This document shows, piece by piece, positions 1-6,391 of a stretch of 11,933 bases of DNA (its first letter is position 1; every line of letters begins with the position of its first letter). The notes beneath the pieces were generated by a model. It saw only the letters and a list, made by a program, of their open reading frames with translations. It searched no databases and was not told the DNA's origin. The stretch lies in NCBI GenBank assembly GCA_003219115.1, contig QHPN01000099.1, forward strand, positions 1-11,933. The letters are read 5' to 3'. Source of the stretch: Verrucomicrobiota bacterium (lineage in GTDB: Bacteria; Verrucomicrobiota; Verrucomicrobiia; Chthoniobacterales; UBA10450). The position numbers and the translations under genes are program-made.

Positions 1-256
1 GAAAGCGAAACTCTACGAATTGGAGCAGGACAAGAAGCGGGCGGAGATGGATCGCCGCTATGGGGAAAAGGGCGATGTAGCCTGGGGGAACCAGATTCGC
101 TCCTATGTCTTTCAACCCTACCAGATGGTGAAAGATCATCGGACTGGGGCGGAAACGAGCAATGTGGGGGCGGTGATGGACGGCGACCTCGACCTTTTTA
201 TCCAGGCAAAATTGCGCGGACAAACCGCCGATGGCGAGAGTCAATCGGAAGACTAA
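1..256 (+). CDS. prfB: Peptide chain release factor 2, C-terminal end (partial)
   Basis: This is the 3' end of a gene that starts before the window; the reading frame is open from base 2 and stops with TAA at 254-256. RF2 recognises UGA and UAA stop codons and triggers hydrolysis of peptidyl-tRNA on the ribosome. The visible 84 residues carry the conserved class-I release factor tail: GDVAWGNQIRSYVF, then the PYQMVKDHRTG segment, then the VMDGDLDLFI block near the end. The 'WGNQIRSYVF ... VKDHRT' wording is that of RF2 rather than RF1. The GGQ motif, the SPF anticodon-like motif and any programmed frameshift site lie upstream and cannot be seen. A short acidic tail (SQSED) follows the conserved core. 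The next gene is on the opposite strand, so this gene ends a transcription unit. Confidence 0.95.
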   Translation, partial: KAKLYELEQDKKRAEMDRRYGEKGDVAWGNQIRSYVFQPYQMVKDHRTGAETSNVGAVMDGDLDLFIQAKLRGQTADGESQSED

Positions 257-351
257 CGAAAAGTATGTAGTGTTGACTCGGCTAGTAGACTGTCGAAGAG
301 CCCGAGCCAGCATCGTAGCGGCGACATTTCAAATTCGCATCCTCATAATAC

Positions 352-474
352 GTCATCCCGAGTCGCGAAGACGAGGAGGGATCTCACGAATTCCGTGCGG
401 ATAGCCAATCCGGTTTGGGGGGATCAACGGCCATTGGTGGGATCCCTCTCCCGCAACTGCGGGCTCGGGATGAC
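352..474. repeat. Palindromic intergenic repeat, GTCATCCCGAG family, copy 1
   Basis: The ends are an exact 11-bp inverted repeat: GTCATCCCGAG at 352-362 and its complement CTCGGGATGAC at 464-474. A second inner pair, GAGGGATC at 376-383 and GATCCCTC at 441-448, continues the symmetry, so the transcript could fold into a long interrupted hairpin. It fills most of the gap between the prfB stop and the stop of the metalloprotease gene, which converge here. Related arms occur at 8309-8414 and 6362-6387. There is no ORF with recognisable content. It could act as a bidirectional transcription end or be a non-autonomous repeat; no T-run is visible to support a classical terminator. Confidence 0.8.
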
Positions 475-504
475 AGAGTGCTTACGCGAAGCACCTAACG
501 AAAA

Positions 505-1956
505 TTAGGGCGCTGGGCTTTCGTCGTAGACTTCAATAAGTCCTGTTCCAGTCGTCCCCCCCACTCCAGTGACCAGTGCGGTATAATTGCCAGGACTAAG
601 CGTCGGGGCCATGGCTGATTCCTTAGCGTCAGGCGGAGCCTTGCCGTCGGCGCTGATCGTGGCGGCTTCCGGGCTTTGCTGCCAATCGTTGTTGGCTTCG
701 ACCAGATTACCGTTGGCATTGCGTAATTCGAGATAGGGATTTTGCAGGACACCAGTGACGCCGAATTGAGTCAGAGTCGGGCCAAGCGCCCGAACGACCA
801 CCGGCTTAGACATATTCCCGCCGACAATGACGCCACCAATGAGAATGTTGTCACCCGTCCCGACCTGTCCCCGGGTGGAAACATTGCCCAGCCGGCTACT
901 CGAAGTGCGCAGGTCATAAACTTCAAAGAGCGCGACTCCGCTGGTGGCGGCTTGTTGTGCGTCGGAATATGATTTCACAATTGCGGTGTAGCTGCCGGGG
1001 TTGAGAGTGACCAGAAGAGCCGATTCGATGCTATTAGGCGGGTCCCGACGGTAGCTGCAAATCGTTTGCGCGTCGTTGCTGGTAAACCAGTCGTCGTTAG
1101 AAGCAATAAGATTGTTGTTCGCATCACGCAGCTCGATCACTGAATCGAATAACGCGTTCGAGACACCAAAACTTGCCAGCGAACCGGCCAAGCAACGGAC
1201 GACTACCTGCACCGGTTGAGAGCCTTGGATGATAAAACCGCCAATCAGGACACTGTTTCCGGTAGAAGTCGTGCCGCGAGTCGAGAGATCCATCAACACT
1301 GGCCCATCTGCAATTGCTTTGTACGCCGGACCTGTGTCGTAAATAGAAGTGACTCCGTTAATATCGTCCTGCGCCAGCGTATCCAAATCACTCACCCTTG
1401 AATTCATAATGGCGATCACAGTTTGTTTCGGCTGGGCCTGATCGGGATGATCCAGACCAAGGGTATGTCCAAATTCGTGGATCGCGACGCGGTGAAAATC
1501 ATAAACCGGAGGGGTGAGGCCTCCGCGATACGAATCCCAGGAAATCGCACTATTGAAAACGGTATCGGTTTCCTCGAAATTCCCGTTCCGGTAGGCGAGC
1601 AACGTTACCGCCAGAACTCCGCTGCCAAAATTGCTGCCAAAAATTTTGTTATCGAAGATGACCGACATTTCATCGTCACCCTCGGTGGGCGTCACCGGAG
1701 AGTTTTTTATCCAGGAGAACTGAAGATGAGCGAGGTGCGGGTTCCAAGTTTGCAGGGCATCAACGGCTGAATCGTTAAACGAGGTAAAACCGTCCCGCAG
1801 CGTGCGAGTTCCGCTACCGAGCGAGAGCTGCATGACCACCGTGCGGTCCTTCACCCAGGCGAGCGGAATACCGTTGTCGAACTCGCGGACATACCCGAAG
1901 GAAAACGGGGCGATTACAGCGAAGAGCGCTAATATGAAAAGGCGTTTAATTTTCAC
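505..1956 (-). CDS. Secreted matrixin-type (M10-like) zinc metalloprotease with duplicated C-terminal module
   Basis: A predicted exported zinc endopeptidase of 483 residues. The first 21 residues (MKIKRLFILALFAVIAPFSFG) are a basic-hydrophobic signal peptide. The metzincin zinc motif HEFGHTLGLDH is at residues 160-170, with a Met-turn candidate (IMNSR, Met184) downstream. No propeptide cysteine switch is visible. After the catalytic domain come two copies of a beta-rich module, about residues 224-348 and 359-478. Each begins STRG, has (V/I)LIGG then VVVR, continues with ELR(D/N)ANxNL and NDDW/NNDW, and ends GSYTA/GNYTA and EVYD. Copy 1 has cysteines (Cys255, Cys300) that copy 2 lacks. Modules of this kind are, from memory, common on secreted verrucomicrobial proteins. 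The start is GTG at 1956, overlapping the upstream SprT-like gene by 11 bp, and no strong ribosome site is seen. The substrate is unknown. Confidence 0.88.
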   Translation of the reverse strand: MKIKRLFILALFAVIAPFSFGYVREFDNGIPLAWVKDRTVVMQLSLGSGTRTLRDGFTSFNDSAVDALQTWNPHLAHLQFSWIKNSPVTPTEGDDEMSVIFDNKIFGSNFGSGVLAVTLLAYRNGNFEETDTVFNSAISWDSYRGGLTPPVYDFHRVAIHEFGHTLGLDHPDQAQPKQTVIAIMNSRVSDLDTLAQDDINGVTSIYDTGPAYKAIADGPVLMDLSTRGTTSTGNSVLIGGFIIQGSQPVQVVVRCLAGSLASFGVSNALFDSVIELRDANNNLIASNDDWFTSNDAQTICSYRRDPPNSIESALLVTLNPGSYTAIVKSYSDAQQAATSGVALFEVYDLRTSSSRLGNVSTRGQVGTGDNILIGGVIVGGNMSKPVVVRALGPTLTQFGVTGVLQNPYLELRNANGNLVEANNDWQQSPEAATISADGKAPPDAKESAMAPTLSPGNYTALVTGVGGTTGTGLIEVYDESPAP

Positions 1957-2572
1957 GTGGGGGAACCGCTAGAAGAGCAGAAACCTTACTAAAACGAGAG
2001 CCTTTGACAAGGTGGAGCCGGAAACGTTCATCGTAGCTCCCCCTCGAAAACCTCCGACAGCAGGCGAGGCAGGCGGTGGCTCGGCGAATCCGGCGCACCC
2101 GCGGAAAATGCCGCTGGCAGCTCTTGCAACGATACACGAATCGGCGGCGCAGAGCACGCCCGACCAATGGCAAGGTATGGCCGGCCCGCTCACCTGGAAT
2201 TCCAAGGTCGCGACACGCTTTGCGCCATTCTCGTCCGTGCGGGAGAATCCGTCTCCGAGAGCGAGAATGTGCTAGCAAATGCGCAAGTTCGTGGCGCAAG
2301 GTGCGATCGATTTCGGCGGGGCCAAATTTTTGCAACGCAGGGTTAAGTAAAATGAGGGAGCGTTGGAAATCCGCACGACCAACCGTGGTGCGCATGCGAC
2401 CGTTCCAATCCACCCGCAAACGTGCCGCCAGACTTTCTGCCTTGAGGGCGCGCAACAGGCATGTGGCGCGCTCTTGCAAGGCACACGCTGGCGGCAGGTC
2501 AAAGACATCCAGCGTCTCGAAGCAGAATTCGAGCTGCTTAAACGGCGACTTTTCTCTCGCGGCGTTTCGCAT
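1946..2572 (-). CDS. SprT-like zinc metalloprotease-fold protein with C-terminal zinc ribbon
   Basis: Using the ATG at 2572 the protein has 208 residues. The central HELAHLLAH (residues 94-102) is the HExxH zinc motif of SprT/Spartan-like proteins; a later His in LPHGREW (His113) fits the third ligand found in that family. Two Cys pairs, CKSC (149-152) and CLAC (168-171), form the usual C-terminal zinc ribbon. The protein is very Arg-rich, consistent with DNA or RNA binding. Eukaryotic Spartan degrades DNA-protein crosslinks; bacterial SprT roles are poorly defined, so the function here is inferred only by domain. The frame stays open to a potential start at 2713, but those 47 residues lie wholly inside the cysteine desulfurase gene and look like shadow sequence. 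The chosen start overlaps that gene by 35 bp. A TTG at 2584 is another possible start. No clear ribosome site is visible, so translational coupling is likely. Confidence 0.82.
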   Translation of the reverse strand: MRNAAREKSPFKQLEFCFETLDVFDLPPACALQERATCLLRALKAESLAARLRVDWNGRMRTTVGRADFQRSLILLNPALQKFGPAEIDRTLRHELAHLLAHSRSRRRILPHGREWRKACRDLGIPGERAGHTLPLVGRALRRRFVYRCKSCQRHFPRVRRIRRATACLACCRRFSRGSYDERFRLHLVKGSRFSKVSALLAVPPREN

Positions 2573-3698
2573 TCGTTCGCTGCACAATCTCGGAAACAAT
2601 CCCGGCCGTTGCGGAAATTTCTTCCGCAGTCGTATGTTTGCCGAGCGAAAACCGGATCGCGGATTTGGCGAGCGCCAGCGGTAGACCCATGGCCAGCAAT
2701 ACGTGCGACGCAATTACGCTGCCGACCATGCAGGCCGAGCCACTCGATGCGCAAACGCCTTCGAGGTCGAGTGCCATCAGCATGGTTTCTGAATCAAGCT
2801 CCGGCAGGCTGACGTTCAATGTGTTTGCCACTCGGCAGTTGGCGTCGCCATTTAACACCACCGACTCGATCTGCCCGGAAATTTCCTGGCAAAGTTGATC
2901 GCGCAATTTCCTTTCGCGCGCCTGTTCGAATTCGCGATCGCGTTGCACAAACTCCGCTGCCGCAGCCATACCTGCAATCATCGCGACATTTTCCGTCCCG
3001 GGTCGCCGCTGATTTTCATGGGCGCCGCCGAACTGAATTGGTTCAATCGGAATTCCGCTTCGCAAAAACAAAAGCCCAGCACCCTTGGGTCCGTAAAACT
3101 TGTGAGCCGCAAAACTGGCGGCATCAACGAGGGAAACAGCTTCGCCAGAAATCTTTCCGAACGATTGCACCATGTCGCTGTGCAAGAGAACGCCGTGTTC
3201 CCGACAGATTTCCGAGATCTCGCGCAGCGGCTGAATCACACCCGTTTCGTTGTTCGCGTGCATGATGGAAACAAGCGCGGTGTCGTCCCGGACCGAATCG
3301 GCCAATTGATTGAGATCGATGAGGCCCTTTTCTGAAACGTTGAGCCACGTGACCTCGAAGCCTTCACACTTCTCCAGATGCTCAACCGCATTCAGGACCG
3401 CGTGATGTTCTGTTCTTGCGCTGATCAAATGTTTGCCCCGCGCCGCGCCACTGCGGGCGAGACCAAGAATGGCGAGATTGTTCGCTTCCGTCCCGCCGCC
3501 GGTAAAAATCAGTTCGTGCGGTTTCGCCGTGAGCAAACCTGCCAGTCGATCGCGCGCGTCATCGATCGCAGCGCGCGCTTCGCGTCCGGCGGCGTGAATG
3601 CTCGACGGATTACCAAACTTCTCATCAAGAAATGGCAGCATCGCCCTTCGCGCCGGCTCACATAACGGCGTCGTCGCGTTGTAATCGAGATAAATCAT
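2538..3698 (-). CDS. Cysteine desulfurase, NifS/IscS family
   Basis: A PLP enzyme that converts L-cysteine to alanine and passes the sulfur as a persulfide to Fe-S cluster or tRNA-thiolation acceptors. It has 386 residues, normal for the family. Visible marks are the N-terminal YLDYNATTP (3-11), TGGGTEANN (66-74), the cofactor-facing HSDMVQSFGK (173-182), AAHKFYGPKG with the Schiff-base Lys200, RRPGTENV (231-238), and the catalytic Cys323 in SSGSAC (318-323). Having SSGSAC within a short loop suggests the group I NifS/IscS class rather than SufS. Which of NifS or IscS it is cannot be decided, and no iscU or fdx lies nearby. The ATG overlaps the cysE stop by 4 bp (ATGA arrangement), which points to co-translation. 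Pairing with cysE links cysteine supply and cysteine use. Confidence 0.95.
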   Translation of the reverse strand: MIYLDYNATTPLCEPARRAMLPFLDEKFGNPSSIHAAGREARAAIDDARDRLAGLLTAKPHELIFTGGGTEANNLAILGLARSGAARGKHLISARTEHHAVLNAVEHLEKCEGFEVTWLNVSEKGLIDLNQLADSVRDDTALVSIMHANNETGVIQPLREISEICREHGVLLHSDMVQSFGKISGEAVSLVDAASFAAHKFYGPKGAGLLFLRSGIPIEPIQFGGAHENQRRPGTENVAMIAGMAAAAEFVQRDREFEQARERKLRDQLCQEISGQIESVVLNGDANCRVANTLNVSLPELDSETMLMALDLEGVCASSGSACMVGSVIASHVLLAMGLPLALAKSAIRFSLGKHTTAEEISATAGIVSEIVQRTNAKRRERKVAV

Positions 3699-4645
3699 CC
3701 GCCGAAACTACCGTTTCCTCGCCCGCGCAGACGCGGGCGCTTTTGCACGATGTGCAATTGCGTCTCCTCGTAGGACACAAGCGAATCCGCCGGCACGCTC
3801 TGCACCAAGAAAACGTTCCCACCGATGGTGCTGCGCGCGCCGATCACGGTTTCGCCGCCGAGCACGGTCGAATTCGGGTAAATGGTCACCTCGTCCTCGA
3901 CCGTCGGATGTCGTTTGCCGCCCTTTTTGATTTTGCCGCTTTCGTCTTTTTGAAAGCTGCGCGCCCCAAGGGTGACGCCATGGTACAACTTCACCCGGGT
4001 TCCGATTTCACAGGTCTCACCGATGACGACGCCCGTGCCGTGATCGATAAAAAAGTGCGAGCCGATTTTCGCGCCGGGATGAATATCGATGCCGGTACGG
4101 CTATGCGCCCACTCCGTCATGATTCGCGGGATAAGGGGCAGATGACGCAAATAAAGTTCGTGCGCCATGCGCTGAATGGCGATCGCCTCCAGCGCAGGAT
4201 AAGCGAGGATGATTTCCTCGTAGCTGGTGGCGGCTGGGTCGCCTTCGTAAGCGGCATCGATATCGGTCCACAGCATCTTGCGCACGGCCGGCAATTGGGA
4301 AAAAAATCCCGTCAGTAATTCCTCCGCCCGCTTTTCCACCGCCGCATCCGGTGGATATTTGCCAAGGCTTTTGCAAAACTCCGGTTTCAGTCGCGAGTGC
4401 AAACTGCGCAGCCGGCTTCGTGTTACTTCCGGCAGATCGCTGGAATCGAACAACGGTTCGCCGCGAAAACCGGGGAACATCAGACTCATTAATTCGGCGC
4501 AGGCCGCGTCGATGGCGGAACGTGACGGGAGCAGGGCGGCAGCGGCCAGATAATTGATCCCGCCGTCTTCCGTGTAGGTTTGAAGCAACTCCTCGGCCCC
4601 ATCGCGCACGGTTGGTTCCATCTGGCGGGAATATGCCGCGAGCAT
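3695..4645 (-). CDS. cysE: Serine O-acetyltransferase
   Basis: Transfers acetyl from acetyl-CoA to L-serine to give O-acetylserine, the committed step of cysteine synthesis. It has 316 residues against 273 in E. coli; the extra length is mainly at the N-terminus, as in the EpsC-like group. The C-terminal half is a left-handed beta-helix of hexapeptide repeats: GIDIHPGAKIG (185-195), IDHGTGVVIGE (200-210), then KLYHGVTLGA and a second run through DEVTIYPNSTVLGG. Asp187 and His202 match the catalytic Asp/His pair of E. coli CysE (Asp143, His158). The lysine-rich stretch near 236-245 is the usual coil-extending loop. The start is ATG at 4645; Met9 at 4621 is an alternative, and neither has a clear ribosome site. 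It is the first gene of the overlapping minus-strand block. A perfect palindrome lies 44 bp upstream. Confidence 0.95.
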   Translation of the reverse strand: MLAAYSRQMEPTVRDGAEELLQTYTEDGGINYLAAAALLPSRSAIDAACAELMSLMFPGFRGEPLFDSSDLPEVTRSRLRSLHSRLKPEFCKSLGKYPPDAAVEKRAEELLTGFFSQLPAVRKMLWTDIDAAYEGDPAATSYEEIILAYPALEAIAIQRMAHELYLRHLPLIPRIMTEWAHSRTGIDIHPGAKIGSHFFIDHGTGVVIGETCEIGTRVKLYHGVTLGARSFQKDESGKIKKGGKRHPTVEDEVTIYPNSTVLGGETVIGARSTIGGNVFLVQSVPADSLVSYEETQLHIVQKRPRLRGRGNGSFGG

Positions 4646-4688
4646 GCGGCGATGGAAAACGGAAAGTCGAGGTTGACGAGGGAAATCG

Positions 4689-4712
4689 GATTTTATTCAG
4701 CGGAATAAAATC
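4689..4712. promoter_or_regulatory. Perfect AT-rich palindrome upstream of cysE (candidate operator)
   Basis: GATTTTATTC at 4689-4698 and its exact complement GAATAAAATC at 4703-4712 are separated by the four bases AGCG. It sits between the divergent cysE (start 4645) and the small secreted protein gene (start 4831). Its AT-rich arms stand out against the surrounding GC-rich DNA. On the minus strand a TATGAT hexamer (4729-4724) lies just upstream of the palindrome and could be a -10 box for cysE, though no good -35 is apparent. This would place the palindrome near the start of the cysE transcript, either as a repressor site or as a leader hairpin. The function is inferred. Confidence 0.55.
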
Positions 4713-4816
4713 TTTCGTTCGCGATCATACACAGCCGTCGATTCGGAGCGCCACGATATGTTTATGACACCAGAGCCTTCCCGTTTTCGCGGGGAGGGTG
4801 CATCTGGTAAAACGAA

Positions 4817-4820
4817 AGGA
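4817..4820 (+). promoter_or_regulatory. Shine-Dalgarno site fixing the start at 4831
   Basis: AGGA within GAAAGGAAAG lies 10 bases before the ATG at 4831. It supports that ATG over the upstream in-frame GTG at 4798, which lies before this site and would put 11 hydrophilic residues in front of the signal peptide. Confidence 0.65.
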
Positions 4821-4830
4821 AAGCCAAAAG

Positions 4831-5163
4831 ATGAAGAAACTACTACTAAGCATTGCGATAGCCGCGGCTGCTCCGTTTGCGTGGGCCCAGGTCTCGGAGA
4901 CGACGACCTCGACGACTACGACAACGGAAGGCGCCGGAACAATCACCGAGTTTACACCCGGCAGCGCCATTGTTTTGAAAGAAACCAGCGGCCCGCGCCG
5001 TTATCGTTTCGGCAAGACGGTTACCTATGTGACCAAGAGCGGTAAGGTAATCGACGAAGATACGGTCAGAACCAGAGTCAAGGTCGGCGTCCCCGTTCAC
5101 GTTCACTATGTGGGCACGGGCGACGACATGACGGTCGACCGCGTCATTCTCGACGAAGACTAA
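4831..5163 (+). CDS. Small secreted Thr-rich protein of unknown function
   Basis: A 110-residue protein that I cannot name by function. Residues 1-20 (MKKLLLSIAIAAAAPFAWAQ) are a textbook signal peptide with AWA before the likely cleavage site, so it is probably periplasmic or secreted. Residues 24-32 are TTTSTTTTT, a low-complexity linker. The rest (about 36-110) alternates hydrophobic and charged residues (SAIVLKE, YRFGKTVTYVTKSGKVID, VPVHVHYVGTG, VDRVILDED) and looks like a small all-beta fold. The acidic end DED and lack of cysteines are notable. It stands alone and diverges from cysE, so the cysE palindrome might also affect it. Similar Thr-tract exported proteins occur, from memory, in soil Verrucomicrobia; no role is known to me. 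The reading frame, ribosome site and signal peptide together make a real gene likely. Confidence 0.82.
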   Translation: MKKLLLSIAIAAAAPFAWAQVSETTTSTTTTTEGAGTITEFTPGSAIVLKETSGPRRYRFGKTVTYVTKSGKVIDEDTVRTRVKVGVPVHVHYVGTGDDMTVDRVILDED

Positions 5164-5180
5164 GATTGGCTAGCGTAGGG

Positions 5181-5234
5181 GAGATTCCGCCTTTGGCGAA
5201 GCGTGCCTGAGACGTGACGCGAAGGCGGACTCTC
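5181..5234. repeat. Imperfect inverted repeat between convergent genes
   Basis: GAGATTCCGCCTT at 5181-5193 pairs with AAGGCGGACTCTC at 5222-5234, 12 of 13 positions matching, around a 28-base loop. It lies between the stop of the small secreted protein gene and the nadA stop, which converge. It may be a bidirectional terminator or a REP-like element. It lacks a T-run. Confidence 0.55.
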
Positions 5235-5244
5235 TTTCTCCAGG

Positions 5245-5266
5245 GCCGCTTCTTGAGATTAGCGGC
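5245..5266 (-). terminator. Possible hairpin at the nadA stop codon
   Basis: GCCGCT at 5245-5250 and AGCGGC at 5261-5266 form a perfect 6-bp stem on the nadA transcript, with most of the stop codon (5259-5261) in the loop. There is no following T-run, so termination activity is uncertain. Confidence 0.3.
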
Positions 5267-6227
5267 TCAGCTCGAGCATTCGCCGGATGGGCAATTCCGC
5301 GCGCACGCGCAACGGCTCGGGCAAAGTGATTTCCGGCTTCAAATCGCGCAGGGCGTTGAATGCTTTTTCCAACGTATTCATTTTCATAAACCGGCATTCG
5401 GCGCAGGCGCAATGTTCCGTCGGGCCGGGGATAAAATTCTTGCTCGGAATTTCGCGCCGAAGGCGGTGGAGCATACCGGCTTCGGTAACAATGATGATGT
5501 CTTTTGCCGACGATTCTTTGCAATACGTTACCATTTTCTCGGTCGAACAAACTTCGTCGGCCAACATTCGCACCGCCGCCGTGCATTCCGGATGAGCCAC
5601 CAGTGGGGCGGCGGGATGTTGTTCGCGAATCTTGCGAATGCTGCGGGCGGTGAATTCGACGTGCACGTAACATGTGCCCTGCCATAAATCCATTTTGCGC
5701 CTAGTCCTTTCCATTACCCACGCACCTAGATTTTGATCGGGCACGAACAAAATATTGCGATCGGCCGGGGCAGCCTTGACGATCGTCTCCGCATTCCCAC
5801 TGGTACAGATGACATCGCTGAGCGCTTTCACCCCTGCGCTGCAATTGATGTAAGCGATCACGTAATAATTTTTGTGAGCATTCTTTTTCAAAAACGCTGC
5901 CAGCGCCGGCGGCGGACAGGATTCCGAAAGAGAACAACCGGCATCGAGATCGGGCAGGACGACGCACTTGGTCGGATTGATGATTTTCGCGGTTTCGGCC
6001 ATGAAGTGAACACCGCAAAAAAGAATGACTTCGGCGTCAGTTTTCGCCGCCTGATAACTTAGCCCAAGAGAATCGCCGACGAAGTCGGCTACCTCCTGAA
6101 TTTCCCGCACCTGATAATTGTGCGCGAGGATGACGGCGTTGCGTTCGCGTTTGAGTTCCGCGATGTCCGCCGCCAAATCAATGCCGTAATTAATACCCGC
6201 GGTTACCATCGTGATAATATCGGACAT
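5259..6227 (-). CDS. nadA: Quinolinate synthase
   Basis: Condenses iminoaspartate with dihydroxyacetone phosphate to quinolinate in de novo NAD synthesis; cytoplasmic and dependent on one [4Fe-4S] cluster. It has 322 residues, shorter than the E. coli enzyme (347) and near the compact bacterial/archaeal type. The three expected cluster cysteines are present: Cys98 in DAGCSL, Cys186 in WQGTCYVH and Cys278 in the CACAECRFM segment, where E. coli has CRSCAHCPWM. Other family marks are AHNYQ (35-39), GDSLGLSYQAA (51-61), the CGVHFMAETAKI block (71-82), PDQNLG (163-168) and HPEC (212-215). No nadB or nadC is in the window, so this is a solitary copy. Start ATG at 6227 is assumed; Met7 (6209) is possible. 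A perfect hairpin lies immediately upstream where a ribosome site would be expected. Confidence 0.95.
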   Translation of the reverse strand: MSDIITMVTAGINYGIDLAADIAELKRERNAVILAHNYQVREIQEVADFVGDSLGLSYQAAKTDAEVILFCGVHFMAETAKIINPTKCVVLPDLDAGCSLSESCPPPALAAFLKKNAHKNYYVIAYINCSAGVKALSDVICTSGNAETIVKAAPADRNILFVPDQNLGAWVMERTRRKMDLWQGTCYVHVEFTARSIRKIREQHPAAPLVAHPECTAAVRMLADEVCSTEKMVTYCKESSAKDIIIVTEAGMLHRLRREIPSKNFIPGPTEHCACAECRFMKMNTLEKAFNALRDLKPEITLPEPLRVRAELPIRRMLELSR

Positions 6228-6231
6228 ATCG

Positions 6232-6250
6232 ACGCCGTCTCAAACGGCGT
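6232..6250 (-). promoter_or_regulatory. Leader hairpin directly before nadA
   Basis: ACGCCGT at 6232-6238 and ACGGCGT at 6244-6250 form a perfect 7-bp stem with a 5-base loop. On the nadA transcript it ends 4 bases before the ATG at 6227 and takes up the place of a Shine-Dalgarno sequence. It could limit ribosome access or be an incidental repeat. Confidence 0.4.
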
Positions 6251-6270
6251 GAACGACATTCGGGATGAAT

Positions 6271-6331
6271 TGGAGGGCGGAGCTCTGCGACGCCGCGGGG
6301 AAAATCCGGGCTCGCAGAGCTCGCCCCTCCA
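6271..6331. repeat. Long inverted repeat (20-bp arms) between nadA and proC
   Basis: The arm TGGAGGGCGGAGCTCTGCGA at 6271-6290 pairs with 6312-6331 at 18 of 20 positions; the two mismatches are a CG/GC swap. The loop is 21 bases. It sits in the gap between the divergent nadA and proC starts. It resembles a REP-type element rather than an operator because of its size and GC content. Confidence 0.7.
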
Positions 6332-6361
6332 GATTCTCACACCATCAATCGGCTTGTATGC

Positions 6362-6387
6362 GATCCTTGTCTTCGTTCAGGATGACA
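6362..6387. repeat. Half-copy of the GTCATCC(C/T)GAG repeat, abutting proC
   Basis: This 26-base stretch matches the right arm at 8390-8415 in 23 of 26 positions. It includes CAGGATGACA, whose AGGA (6379-6382) lies 9 bases before the proC ATG and so can serve as its Shine-Dalgarno sequence. No matching opposite arm is seen, so this is a solo or decayed copy. Confidence 0.65.
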
Positions 6388-6391
6388 AAAT

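Noticed and set aside
277..306. Possible prfB terminator hairpin (CTCGGCT ... AGCCCGAG)
   Set aside because: The stem needs a bulge, and no T-run follows, so I cannot support it as a terminator.
2076..2684. Long + strand open frame (202 codons) opposite the SprT-like gene
   Set aside because: It is Arg-rich low-information sequence antisense to a gene with clear HELAH and zinc-ribbon motifs; no family features of its own.
2573..2713. N-terminal extension of the SprT-like protein to 2713
   Set aside because: The 47 extra residues lie wholly inside the cysteine desulfurase gene in another frame and read as Arg/Pro-rich shadow sequence.
3632..4318. Long + strand open frame (228 codons) opposite cysE
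   Set aside because: Antisense shadow of a strongly conserved acetyltransferase; no coherent domain or ribosome site.
6258..6270. CGGGATGA resembling another GTCATCC repeat arm
   Set aside because: Only eight bases match and there is no paired arm; too short to separate from chance.
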